A DNA stretch of 36,810 nt from CAZHOV01 sp964534315 (lineage in GTDB: Bacteria; Bacteroidota; Bacteroidia; Chitinophagales; Saprospiraceae): contig CAZHOV010000038.1 in the NCBI GenBank assembly GCA_964534315.1, forward strand, positions 1 through 36,810, in the 5' to 3' direction. The notes beneath the pieces were generated by a model that saw only the letters and a list, made by a program, of their open reading frames with translations, had not been told where the DNA came from and ran no database searches. Position 1 is the stretch's first letter, and each line of letters starts with the position of its first letter. Shown here piece after piece: positions 23,691 to 30,970 of the stretch. Position numbers and translations under genes: made by a program.

Positions 23691-25838
23691 ATGGCACTTA
23701 TTGGACAGATTCGGAAAAATAGTTGGCTGCTTATTGCTCTTATTGCTTTGGGGCTAGGTGGATTTATTGTAATGGATATGTTTTCGGGGCAGCAAAGCAT
23801 TTTTGGTTCGTCTCAATTCATAGTTGGTGAGGTTGAGGGTACTAAAATTGATTGGAATGAATTCAGCAGAACAGAACAAATTATTTATCAAAATAGTACA
23901 GACCCTTTTTCGACGCGAAAAGCTTTATGGGATTTCTATGTGGAACGAACACTTTTAGAAGAAGAAGCGGAAGTACTTGGTTTACGGGTTGGCAAAGATG
24001 AATTGCTCGACCTACAGTTTGGAGCAGATGATCGCCTCAGCCCAATCATCCGGCAACGATACAGAAATCAAAATACCGGGCAGGTGAATCGCGAACTGCT
24101 CAGTCAGCTCCAAGATATTATTACCAATGACCGTATAGGTCAATTAGTTAGTGAAGGACAGCTTTCGCCCAATTTTCGATTTCAATGGGCGCATCAGGAA
24201 AAGGAAATCAAAAAAGACCGGATTCAGACCAAATTGATTACGCTGGTAACGAAGTCTCTGTATACTCCTTCCTGGATGGCCGAAGAAATTCAGAAAGAGC
24301 AAAGTCAAAAAGTAGATATCCAATACGTACAAATTCCTTTTGACGAGGTTGATAATAGTCAGATCGAGGTTACAGATAGTGATTATAAAGAATATTACAA
24401 TAAGCATATTAATAAATATATTGTAAAAGAGGAAAAGCGTAAGATTGAGTATGTTGTTTTTGATGTACTGCCGACTGCTAAAGACTCTGCGAAGCTGAAA
24501 AAGAGCTTCAACGATTTGATAGAGGAATTTAGCAAAACAGAAGATGACTCTACTTTTATTGTCGCTAATCAAGGTATTTATAATCCTGTATACACAAAGC
24601 AATCCGAGCTTTCACCATTGATTGCAGATACCGTTTTTGCCCTTTCTTCAGGCGATATTTATGGTCCTTACATTGAAGGTGGTGCATACAAAGCGGTGAA
24701 GTTAATTGACAGAAAGGTCATTCCCGATTCTGTCGATTCCCGCCACATATTGGCAAGGGTGGAAACACAGGAGCAACTGGCTGCTGCTCAAAAGCGCATT
24801 GATAGTCTGAAGACTCTGATCGAAGATGGCGTCCAGCCTTTTGATTCTTTAGCGATTAAATTCAGCGATGATGGAGGTAGCGGTGCTAAGGGGGGCGATC
24901 TTGGGTATGCAGCCCCTGGTCAAATGGTAGCTCCATTTAATAATTATCTGTTTTATGACGGGGAAGTTGGTGAACTTGGCGTTGTTTATTCTCAGTTTGG
25001 TATTCATTTGATTGAAATTTTAGACAAGAAATTTGTAACAAATGAGGAAGGTGTAAAAGTTGCGTATATCGATCAGCCTATTGTGCCAAGCCAGGTTACA
25101 CAAGATAGTTTATACAATTATGTTTCTGATTTTGTTGTTGAGCACCGTACTTTGGAAGATTTGAGTGCGGCAATAGCCGAAAACCCTTCTCTACAACTAG
25201 AGGAGTCCGCTCAACTTGGTAAAAATGATTATGCTGTAGCCAACCTTGGGTCAGGACAATCATCCAGAGATATTATAAAATACGCTTTTGATAACGACAC
25301 TTATGAAGGGTATGTTTCTCCTGATATTTTTATCTACCGAAATCCGGTTGAATTTTATGACGAGAAATATATCATTGCCGGGCTAAAATCAATTCAACCT
25401 GCCGGAAAACCAACCCTGGAAAATATCAAAAGTGAGATCGAGGCAAATGTCATCAATAAGAAAAAATCGGAGTATCTGAAATCACAAATTTCTACGACTA
25501 ACTTATTCGAGCTAGCTTCAGCATACAGTACAGAAGTAGATACTGCAAAAAATGTAGCATTCAGTAGCGGCTTCGTTCAAGGGCTTGGCGTAGAGCCGGA
25601 TGTTGTGGCCACGGCCTTCAATCTGGAATTGAATACGGTATCTGATCCGATAGCTGGGAATTCAGGTGTTTTTGTGATTAAGGTGATCAATAAGCCAGTG
25701 AGTAGTCCAACTCCCGTCAATATTCCTCAACTTAGAAAAACGGCTAATGTTGGGATTGTAAATCAGGTAAGAAGCGGTTTATTGGGAGCAATGAAAGAAA
25801 ATGCAACTATTAAGGATTACAGGTCTAGGTTTTATTAA
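23691..25838 (+). CDS. PpiD-like membrane-anchored peptidyl-prolyl isomerase
   Basis: A 715-residue foldase. An uncleaved N-terminal anchor (MALIGQIRKNSWLLIALIAL, helix about 12-30) is followed by a SurA_N-like helical chaperone region (about 45-230) and a parvulin rotamase domain (about 351-446) with SRHILARV, FSDDGGSGAKGGDLGYAAPGQ cut here at the conserved GGDLG, and SQFGIHLIEI. A long C-terminal chaperone segment follows. The architecture is that of PpiD/PrsA-like foldases facing the periplasm, which assist outer-membrane and secreted protein folding. It has its own promoter and is followed after 62 bases by ugd on the same strand. Confidence 0.9.
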   Translation: MALIGQIRKNSWLLIALIALGLGGFIVMDMFSGQQSIFGSSQFIVGEVEGTKIDWNEFSRTEQIIYQNSTDPFSTRKALWDFYVERTLLEEEAEVLGLRVGKDELLDLQFGADDRLSPIIRQRYRNQNTGQVNRELLSQLQDIITNDRIGQLVSEGQLSPNFRFQWAHQEKEIKKDRIQTKLITLVTKSLYTPSWMAEEIQKEQSQKVDIQYVQIPFDEVDNSQIEVTDSDYKEYYNKHINKYIVKEEKRKIEYVVFDVLPTAKDSAKLKKSFNDLIEEFSKTEDDSTFIVANQGIYNPVYTKQSELSPLIADTVFALSSGDIYGPYIEGGAYKAVKLIDRKVIPDSVDSRHILARVETQEQLAAAQKRIDSLKTLIEDGVQPFDSLAIKFSDDGGSGAKGGDLGYAAPGQMVAPFNNYLFYDGEVGELGVVYSQFGIHLIEILDKKFVTNEEGVKVAYIDQPIVPSQVTQDSLYNYVSDFVVEHRTLEDLSAAIAENPSLQLEESAQLGKNDYAVANLGSGQSSRDIIKYAFDNDTYEGYVSPDIFIYRNPVEFYDEKYIIAGLKSIQPAGKPTLENIKSEIEANVINKKKSEYLKSQISTTNLFELASAYSTEVDTAKNVAFSSGFVQGLGVEPDVVATAFNLELNTVSDPIAGNSGVFVIKVINKPVSSPTPVNIPQLRKTANVGIVNQVRSGLLGAMKENATIKDYRSRFY

Positions 25839-25900
25839 ACACTGACCTCCTAAAAGCCATTCTTTTTCCTTAAACGATTGCGACTAAAAAAGTTTATTCC

Positions 25901-27217
25901 ATGATGAATATTACTGTTGTAGGTACCGGTTATGTTGGATTAGTTACCGGAACCTGCTTTGCCGAAACCGGCAACCATGTTACCTGTGTTGATATTGATG
26001 AGGAAAAGGTACAAAAGATGCGCGATGGGGAAATCCCTATATTCGAACCAGGGCTGGAATTGCTGTTCGAGCGAAATACTTCTCAGGGCAGACTCACCTT
26101 TACAACAAAGTTGTCAAAAGCTGTTGAACAGGCGCAGGTTATCTTCCTGGCTTTGCCAACGCCTCCCGGAGAAGATGGCTCTGCTGATCTTTCCTATATT
26201 TTGGGTGTAGCTGAAGACCTATCTAATCTTATTAAAGACTATAAGGTAGTGGTCGATAAAAGCACCGTACCCGTGGGCACCTCCGAAAAAGTTCACGAGA
26301 TCCTGGCTAAGAAGTTGAATGAAGATTTATTCGATGTTGTTTCCAACCCGGAGTTTTTGAGAGAAGGTGTTGCAGTGGATGATTTTCTAAAACCAGACCG
26401 GGTAGTGATCGGTACTCGATCTGAAAAAGCCCGAGAGGTCATGCATCAGCTATATGAACCTTTTGTCCGCCAGGGTAACCCCATCATCTTTATGGATGAA
26501 CGCTCGGCAGAGATGACCAAATATGCCGCAAACTCCTACCTGGCCACCCGTATCTCTTTTATGAATGAAATTGCCAACCTGTGTGAAATGGTTGGCGCCA
26601 ATGTGGATTACGTGCGTATTGGAATGGGCAGCGATACGCGGATCGGAAAGCGTTTCTTGTTTCCGGGAGTAGGTTATGGGGGGAGCTGTTTTCCTAAAGA
26701 TGTGCAGGCGCTGGCGAAAACTGCAAACGACTTCCAATACGATTTCAAAATTCTTTCCTCTGTAATGAATGTGAATAACATTCAAAAGGAAGTATTGGCA
26801 GGAAAAATAGCCAATTACTTTGGAAATGACCTAAGCGACAAGACTATTGCCATCTGGGGGTTGGCCTTTAAACCTAATACAGATGATATCAGGGAAGCTC
26901 CATCCCTTTATATTATGGATAAACTCCTGGAACACGGAGCTCGCATCAAAGCTTTCGATCCGGAAGCAATGGATAATATTAAAGTTCAATATGGCGACAA
27001 GGTGGAATTGGTCAATGATCAATATGATGCACTAGTCGATGCCGACGCATTAGCCATTATTACCGAGTGGAGCGTTTTTCGTTCTCCCGATTTTGATCGC
27101 ATTGAAAAGTTATTGAAAAATAAAACAATTTTCGATGGCCGGAATCTATACGATCTTGAAAAAATGGCTGAATTAGGCTTCTATTATGAGAGCATCGGAA
27201 GAAGGATCGTTCATTAA
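25901..27217 (+). CDS. ugd: UDP-glucose 6-dehydrogenase
   Basis: NAD-dependent oxidation of UDP-glucose to UDP-glucuronate for surface polysaccharides. The Rossmann motif GTGYVGLV lies at 8-15 and is followed by an acidic VDIDEEKV strand. STVPVGTS (about 126-133), a conserved NPEFLREG (about 149-156) and the catalytic Cys263 in GYGGSCFPKD are present. The C-terminal domain has WGLAFKPNTDDIREAPS (about 321-337). The 438-residue length is normal for bacterial Ugd. ATG codons at 25901 and 25904 are both possible starts. No glycosyltransferases are adjacent, so the gene is separated from any polysaccharide cluster. Confidence 0.96.
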   Translation: MMNITVVGTGYVGLVTGTCFAETGNHVTCVDIDEEKVQKMRDGEIPIFEPGLELLFERNTSQGRLTFTTKLSKAVEQAQVIFLALPTPPGEDGSADLSYILGVAEDLSNLIKDYKVVVDKSTVPVGTSEKVHEILAKKLNEDLFDVVSNPEFLREGVAVDDFLKPDRVVIGTRSEKAREVMHQLYEPFVRQGNPIIFMDERSAEMTKYAANSYLATRISFMNEIANLCEMVGANVDYVRIGMGSDTRIGKRFLFPGVGYGGSCFPKDVQALAKTANDFQYDFKILSSVMNVNNIQKEVLAGKIANYFGNDLSDKTIAIWGLAFKPNTDDIREAPSLYIMDKLLEHGARIKAFDPEAMDNIKVQYGDKVELVNDQYDALVDADALAIITEWSVFRSPDFDRIEKLLKNKTIFDGRNLYDLEKMAELGFYYESIGRRIVH

Positions 27218-27280
27218 ACCCGTTGATGTCTTTCCGACATAACTACAAAAAAAATACGAACACAAGGCTATCATTATTTT

Positions 27281-27313
27281 TTTGAATAATCTAGCGTGAT
27301 ATCTTTACGTTTA
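27281..27313 (+). promoter_or_regulatory. Candidate promoter for the MORN lipoprotein gene
   Basis: TTTG (27281-27284), a 21-base spacer and TACGTTTA (27306-27313) match the Bacteroidota consensus with one mismatch at the last -7 base. Transcription would begin near 27319, about 45 bases before the ATG at 27365. Confidence 0.4.
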
Positions 27314-27364
27314 GGGATTATATTGTAGTTATTTTGGTCCTTAGCATAAAAGAATTCATTACCC

Positions 27365-27979
27365 ATGCATAGAACGTTTTTTTTGTTTTTCATCGTGGGA
27401 AGCACGATGGCCATGGTAGGAACAGGTTGTAACGATAAAAGTGCTGTTATTGAACGGTATAATCCCGACCTGGAATTGAAGGAGCGTTTTTCGATCAATC
27501 TTGCAGATAGCACTAAACTGGGAGTCTATCAGGCTTTTTATGAAAGCGGGAAATTGTACGAAGAAGCGATCTATCGAAATGATACGCTTATTGGAGAGCG
27601 GATTTTATATTTTGAGAATGGAAATAAAAAAGTAGTAGAGCAAAGAAATGAGAAAGGCGTATTTGATGGCACCTATCAGTCTTTTCACGAAAATGGGCAG
27701 CTTGAAATGGAGGGGAGGTATGTTAATGGGATGATGTCGGGAAAATGGAAAAAATATTATAACAGCGGTCAGTTGGAGGAAGTCGTTACTATGAGGGATA
27801 ATTATGAAAATGGACCTTTTGTGGAATACTATGAAAATGGCAATTTAAAGGCGGAAGGGCACTATAAAGACGGCGATCATGAAGATGGACTTCTAAAATT
27901 ATATGATACCTCAGGAGAACTGATTCGAAAAATGGAGTGCGATAGGGGGATATGTCAAACTATTTGGAAAAGGGACTGA
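27365..27979 (+). CDS. MORN-repeat (YwqK-like) lipoprotein
   Basis: A 204-residue predicted lipoprotein: hydrophobic signal (FFLFFIVGSTMAMVG) and lipobox with Cys22 (VGTGC). The mature part carries five to six MORN_2-type repeats of about 20-24 residues with Y-x-E/N-G-x-L motifs: FYESGKLYEE, FHENGQLEMEGRYVNG, YYNSGQLEEV, YYENGNLKAEGHYKDG. Related proteins are often annotated as YwqK-family antitoxins, but no toxin gene is adjacent and the lipobox argues for an envelope location. Single gene on the + strand between ugd and porQ. Function unknown. Confidence 0.85.
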   Translation: MHRTFFLFFIVGSTMAMVGTGCNDKSAVIERYNPDLELKERFSINLADSTKLGVYQAFYESGKLYEEAIYRNDTLIGERILYFENGNKKVVEQRNEKGVFDGTYQSFHENGQLEMEGRYVNGMMSGKWKKYYNSGQLEEVVTMRDNYENGPFVEYYENGNLKAEGHYKDGDHEDGLLKLYDTSGELIRKMECDRGICQTIWKRD

Positions 27980-28054
27980 TTGAGGGAAGGTGTTTCAAGA
28001 CATCAACCTTTTTCCTTTTGTATACTCCCAAAATAAAAAATCTTGCAAGGTTGG

Positions 28055-28071
28055 CTCATTTTTCTAATGAG
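28055..28071 (+). other. Small hairpin upstream of porQ
   Basis: CTCATT (28055-28060) and AATGAG (28066-28071) form a perfect 6-bp stem around TTTCT. It lies 35 bases before the porQ ATG. There is no following T-run, so termination is unlikely. No consensus -7 element was found in this 126-base spacer. Confidence 0.3.
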
Positions 28072-28105
28072 GCGGCCTATATATAGCTACAAAATTTAAA
28101 CACTA

Positions 28106-29173
28106 ATGAAGCATTTTTTACTCCTTATTCTGCTCTTTTTCGGTATTCAAATGCTGTATGGACAGATCATTGGCGGCCAAAACGTATATGAGTCATTAAA
28201 CCTTTCGCCGTCTGCTCGTATTTCGGCGTTGGGAGGAAGCTTGATTGCCGTTAAAGACGATGATATTTCGCTTGCATTTCAAAATCCCGCTGCTCTCAAT
28301 CCTGAAATGGATCAAGTGCTTTCGTTCAACCATCGCTTTCACCTGGCAGGTATCAATCATGGCTATTTCGGTTATGCAAAGCATTTTGACACTCTTCAAA
28401 TGACTTTTCACGGAGGGATTCAGTATGTTTCTTATGGTGAATTTGAAAACGTGAATGAATTTCAGCAAGAGCTGGGTACCTTTAATGCCAATGAATACGT
28501 GCTCACGCTGGGAGCCTCCCGTATGGTCTATGAAAACCTTTCGGTAGGAGCCAACCTTAAACTCATAACTTCCCAGTTTGAAGGATTTAATTCATTCGGT
28601 TTCGGAGTAGATCTCGGGGCTACTTTTTATAAAGAGGAAAAGCGTTTTGGTGCAACACTGCTACTCAAAAATATCGGAACTCAAATAACTACTTATACCG
28701 ACGATAATCGCGAACCAATCCCTTTTGAGATACAAGTGGGGATTTCAAAACGTCTGGAGCATCTTCCTTTCCGGTTGAGTATCATTGCAACCAATCTTCA
28801 GCAGTGGAATCTTTTGTATGACGATCCGGATATGGAGGAGGAAGAAACCCTCTTATTTGGGGATATCGATTCGCCTTCAGACGATCCATTCGGGGACTGG
28901 GTGGATAATTTTTTCCGGCATTTTGTATTCAGCGGAGAGTTCTTATTTGGTAAAAAAGACAACGTTCAGTTGAGATTTGCTTACAACCACCTTCGAAGAA
29001 TGGAGTTGTCTACGAGGAATCTGAGGGGAATGACCGGGTTTTCCATGGGGTTTGGAATTAAGATCAGCAAATTCCGTTTAGATTATGGTCATACCTTTTT
29101 TCATCGGGCAGGTGGTCTCAATCACATCGGAATCTCGACCAATATAAATGCATTTAAGACTGGGTTACAGTAA
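28106..29173 (+). CDS. porQ: Type IX secretion system protein PorQ
   Basis: A 355-residue outer-membrane beta-barrel of the PorV/FadL-like superfamily. It has a signal peptide (MKHFLLLILLFFGIQMLYGQ) and the PorQ hallmark SARISALGGSLIAVKDDDIS (about 36-55) followed by FQNPAALNPEM. Alternating strands continue to a barrel-like C-terminus (FRLDYGHTFFHRAG). PorQ works with PorU, PorV and PorZ in the attachment complex that processes and anchors type IX cargo at the surface; those partners are not in this window. Its presence implies the organism has a T9SS. The downstream GH3 gene converges, ending 5 bases away. Confidence 0.9.
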   Translation: MKHFLLLILLFFGIQMLYGQIIGGQNVYESLNLSPSARISALGGSLIAVKDDDISLAFQNPAALNPEMDQVLSFNHRFHLAGINHGYFGYAKHFDTLQMTFHGGIQYVSYGEFENVNEFQQELGTFNANEYVLTLGASRMVYENLSVGANLKLITSQFEGFNSFGFGVDLGATFYKEEKRFGATLLLKNIGTQITTYTDDNREPIPFEIQVGISKRLEHLPFRLSIIATNLQQWNLLYDDPDMEEEETLLFGDIDSPSDDPFGDWVDNFFRHFVFSGEFLFGKKDNVQLRFAYNHLRRMELSTRNLRGMTGFSMGFGIKISKFRLDYGHTFFHRAGGLNHIGISTNINAFKTGLQ

Positions 29174-29178
29174 CGAAA

Positions 29179-30720
29179 CTACTTGATAATCTCTCTATTG
29201 GCATCTATATAGCTCAAAATATCGTCTACATATTTGCGGTTATTGGATAAGCGGGGTACTTTGTGCTGCCCGCCCAGTTTTCCTTTCATTTTCAACCACT
29301 TGTTAAAAGAACCTTTAGGAATGGCCTGTAGCCGGAGTTTTTCCAGTGCCATATCCTTAAACCGCTTAGCCTCGTAATCAGAATTGATATGCTGAAGGTT
29401 TTGATCCAGACAATTAGTGAAATTATTCAGATTTTTGGGCAGTTTTTCAAATTCCACCAACCATTCATGCCCGCCTTTTTGATTTCCAGAGAGATAAATA
29501 GGAGCAACGGTATAGTCTGAAACCATAGCGCCTGTCTGCTCGCAGGCCAGCGTCAGAGCTTTATCAGTATTGGAAACCATTACTTCCTCTCCAAAGGCAT
29601 TGATATACTGTTTTGTTCTTCCTGTTATTTTGACCTTGAACGGATATGTAGAGGTGAAGGTCACGGTATCTCCGATCAAATAACGCCATAGCCCTGAATT
29701 GGTAGAGATCACCAAGGCATAGTTTTTACCGATCTCCACATCTTTTAGCTGTATCGTTTCCGGGTTTTCATTTCCCCATTCTTCCATTGGTAAGAACTCG
29801 TAATAGACACCATTATCCAAAAGTAGCAGCATATCTTTTTCTTTCGGATCATTTTGAATGGCAAAGTACCCTTCTGATGCATTGTAAACCTCCTGATAAA
29901 TAAACTTACTGGAGGGAATAAATTGTTTAAATTGCTCCCGATAAGGTTCGAAATTGACGCCCCCGTGCACATATGCTTGCAGATTCGGCCATACTTCCAG
30001 CATGTTTTGCTTACCGGTCAGTTCTAAAATACGTTTGAACAGTACGATAGTCCATGTAGGCACTCCTCCGATCATGACCAAGTCTTTTTCCTGCCCTACG
30101 ATTCTGGCCATGCGTTCAATTTTTTCTTCAAAGTTACTCATAAGAGCAGTGTCTACATCGGGGGTATAAAAGGGACGGGCAACGACGGGCATATGATGGA
30201 TGAGGATCGCTGAAACGTCTCCAAACTTTGTTTTCGGGTAAGGCTGAAAAGGCTCCAGGCTTCCTCCCATAATGAGCGATTTATTTTCAAACTGGCGGGC
30301 GTTGGGATTATTTTGGTAAAGGATAGACATGGTATCCCAGGAGCCTCTAATATGGCAAAATTTTAGGTTCACTGAAGTAACCGGGATGAATTTGCTTTTG
30401 TCACTCGTGGTTCCTGATGATTTGGAATACCATTTAACGGCACCGCTCCAGAGTACATCTTTTTCCCCATACATCATTCGTTTTATGTATGGTTTGAGCG
30501 ACTCATAATCTTGTACAGGGACCTGTTTAGCAAAGTCATCGCCGTTTTTTATATGCTTAAATCCGAAAGTGCGCCCCCATTGTGTATATTTTGCCGTTTG
30601 CACCAGGCGTTCTAACCAGGCATCCTGAACGGGGTGCGGGGTCTCTATATACCGCTGTACCCTTCGATGTTGAAAATTTAAATACTTTTTGAAACCCTTG
30701 TTTAAAATCTTTCTAACCAC
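29179..30720 (-). CDS. GH3 auxin-responsive-promoter family protein
   Basis: A 513-residue member of the GH3 branch of the acyl-adenylate-forming (ANL) superfamily. The ATP-binding loop is SSGTTSDKSKFIP (about 95-108). Further motifs are YNASEGYFA (about 283-291) and a hinge region TGRTKQYINAFGEE. Plant GH3 enzymes conjugate amino acids to jasmonate or auxin; bacterial homologues are widespread in Bacteroidota with unknown substrates. The start is GTG at 30718-30720 (MVRKILNKG in the protein). An out-of-frame ATG 10 bases upstream opens only a 5-codon ORF that overlaps the start. Monocistronic, with its own promoter, and convergent with porQ. Confidence 0.93.
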   Translation of the reverse strand: MVRKILNKGFKKYLNFQHRRVQRYIETPHPVQDAWLERLVQTAKYTQWGRTFGFKHIKNGDDFAKQVPVQDYESLKPYIKRMMYGEKDVLWSGAVKWYSKSSGTTSDKSKFIPVTSVNLKFCHIRGSWDTMSILYQNNPNARQFENKSLIMGGSLEPFQPYPKTKFGDVSAILIHHMPVVARPFYTPDVDTALMSNFEEKIERMARIVGQEKDLVMIGGVPTWTIVLFKRILELTGKQNMLEVWPNLQAYVHGGVNFEPYREQFKQFIPSSKFIYQEVYNASEGYFAIQNDPKEKDMLLLLDNGVYYEFLPMEEWGNENPETIQLKDVEIGKNYALVISTNSGLWRYLIGDTVTFTSTYPFKVKITGRTKQYINAFGEEVMVSNTDKALTLACEQTGAMVSDYTVAPIYLSGNQKGGHEWLVEFEKLPKNLNNFTNCLDQNLQHINSDYEAKRFKDMALEKLRLQAIPKGSFNKWLKMKGKLGGQHKVPRLSNNRKYVDDILSYIDANREIIK

Positions 30721-30778
30721 GGTTATTCATTTTGTTAAACAGAAAGGCTAAGGAATAGGCCTTGGACCTTAAAGTATT

Positions 30779-30810
30779 CAAAAATAAGGATTCATTGTTA
30801 ATACTACAAA
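30779..30810 (-). promoter_or_regulatory. Promoter of the GH3 gene
   Basis: On the minus strand, TTTG (30810-30807), a 20-base spacer and TATTTTTG (30786-30779) match the -33/-7 consensus. Transcription would start near 30773, about 53 bases before the GTG start. Confidence 0.6.
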
Positions 30811-30970
30811 GTATTTTAACAATCAAATACTATTGGCCGGGGAGAAAAAGGGGTAGGGAGGTGGATGGAACGAGATTTTTATCAACAAGTTTAAGTAACT
30901 TTAAAATAAAATTAAACTTTTTACCTTACTACTTATTAAAAGATAACCTGTAAATAAAACTTCCGTTTTT

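Noticed and set aside
27222..27243. Hairpin with a bulged G after ugd, considered as a terminator
   Set aside because: No T-run follows on the + strand; the flanking run is A-rich. Too weak to call.
30762..30953. 63-codon + strand ORF between GH3 and the PBP gene
   Set aside because: It crosses the GH3 promoter region and has a low-complexity, Leu/Lys/Asn-rich translation typical of AT-rich spacer.
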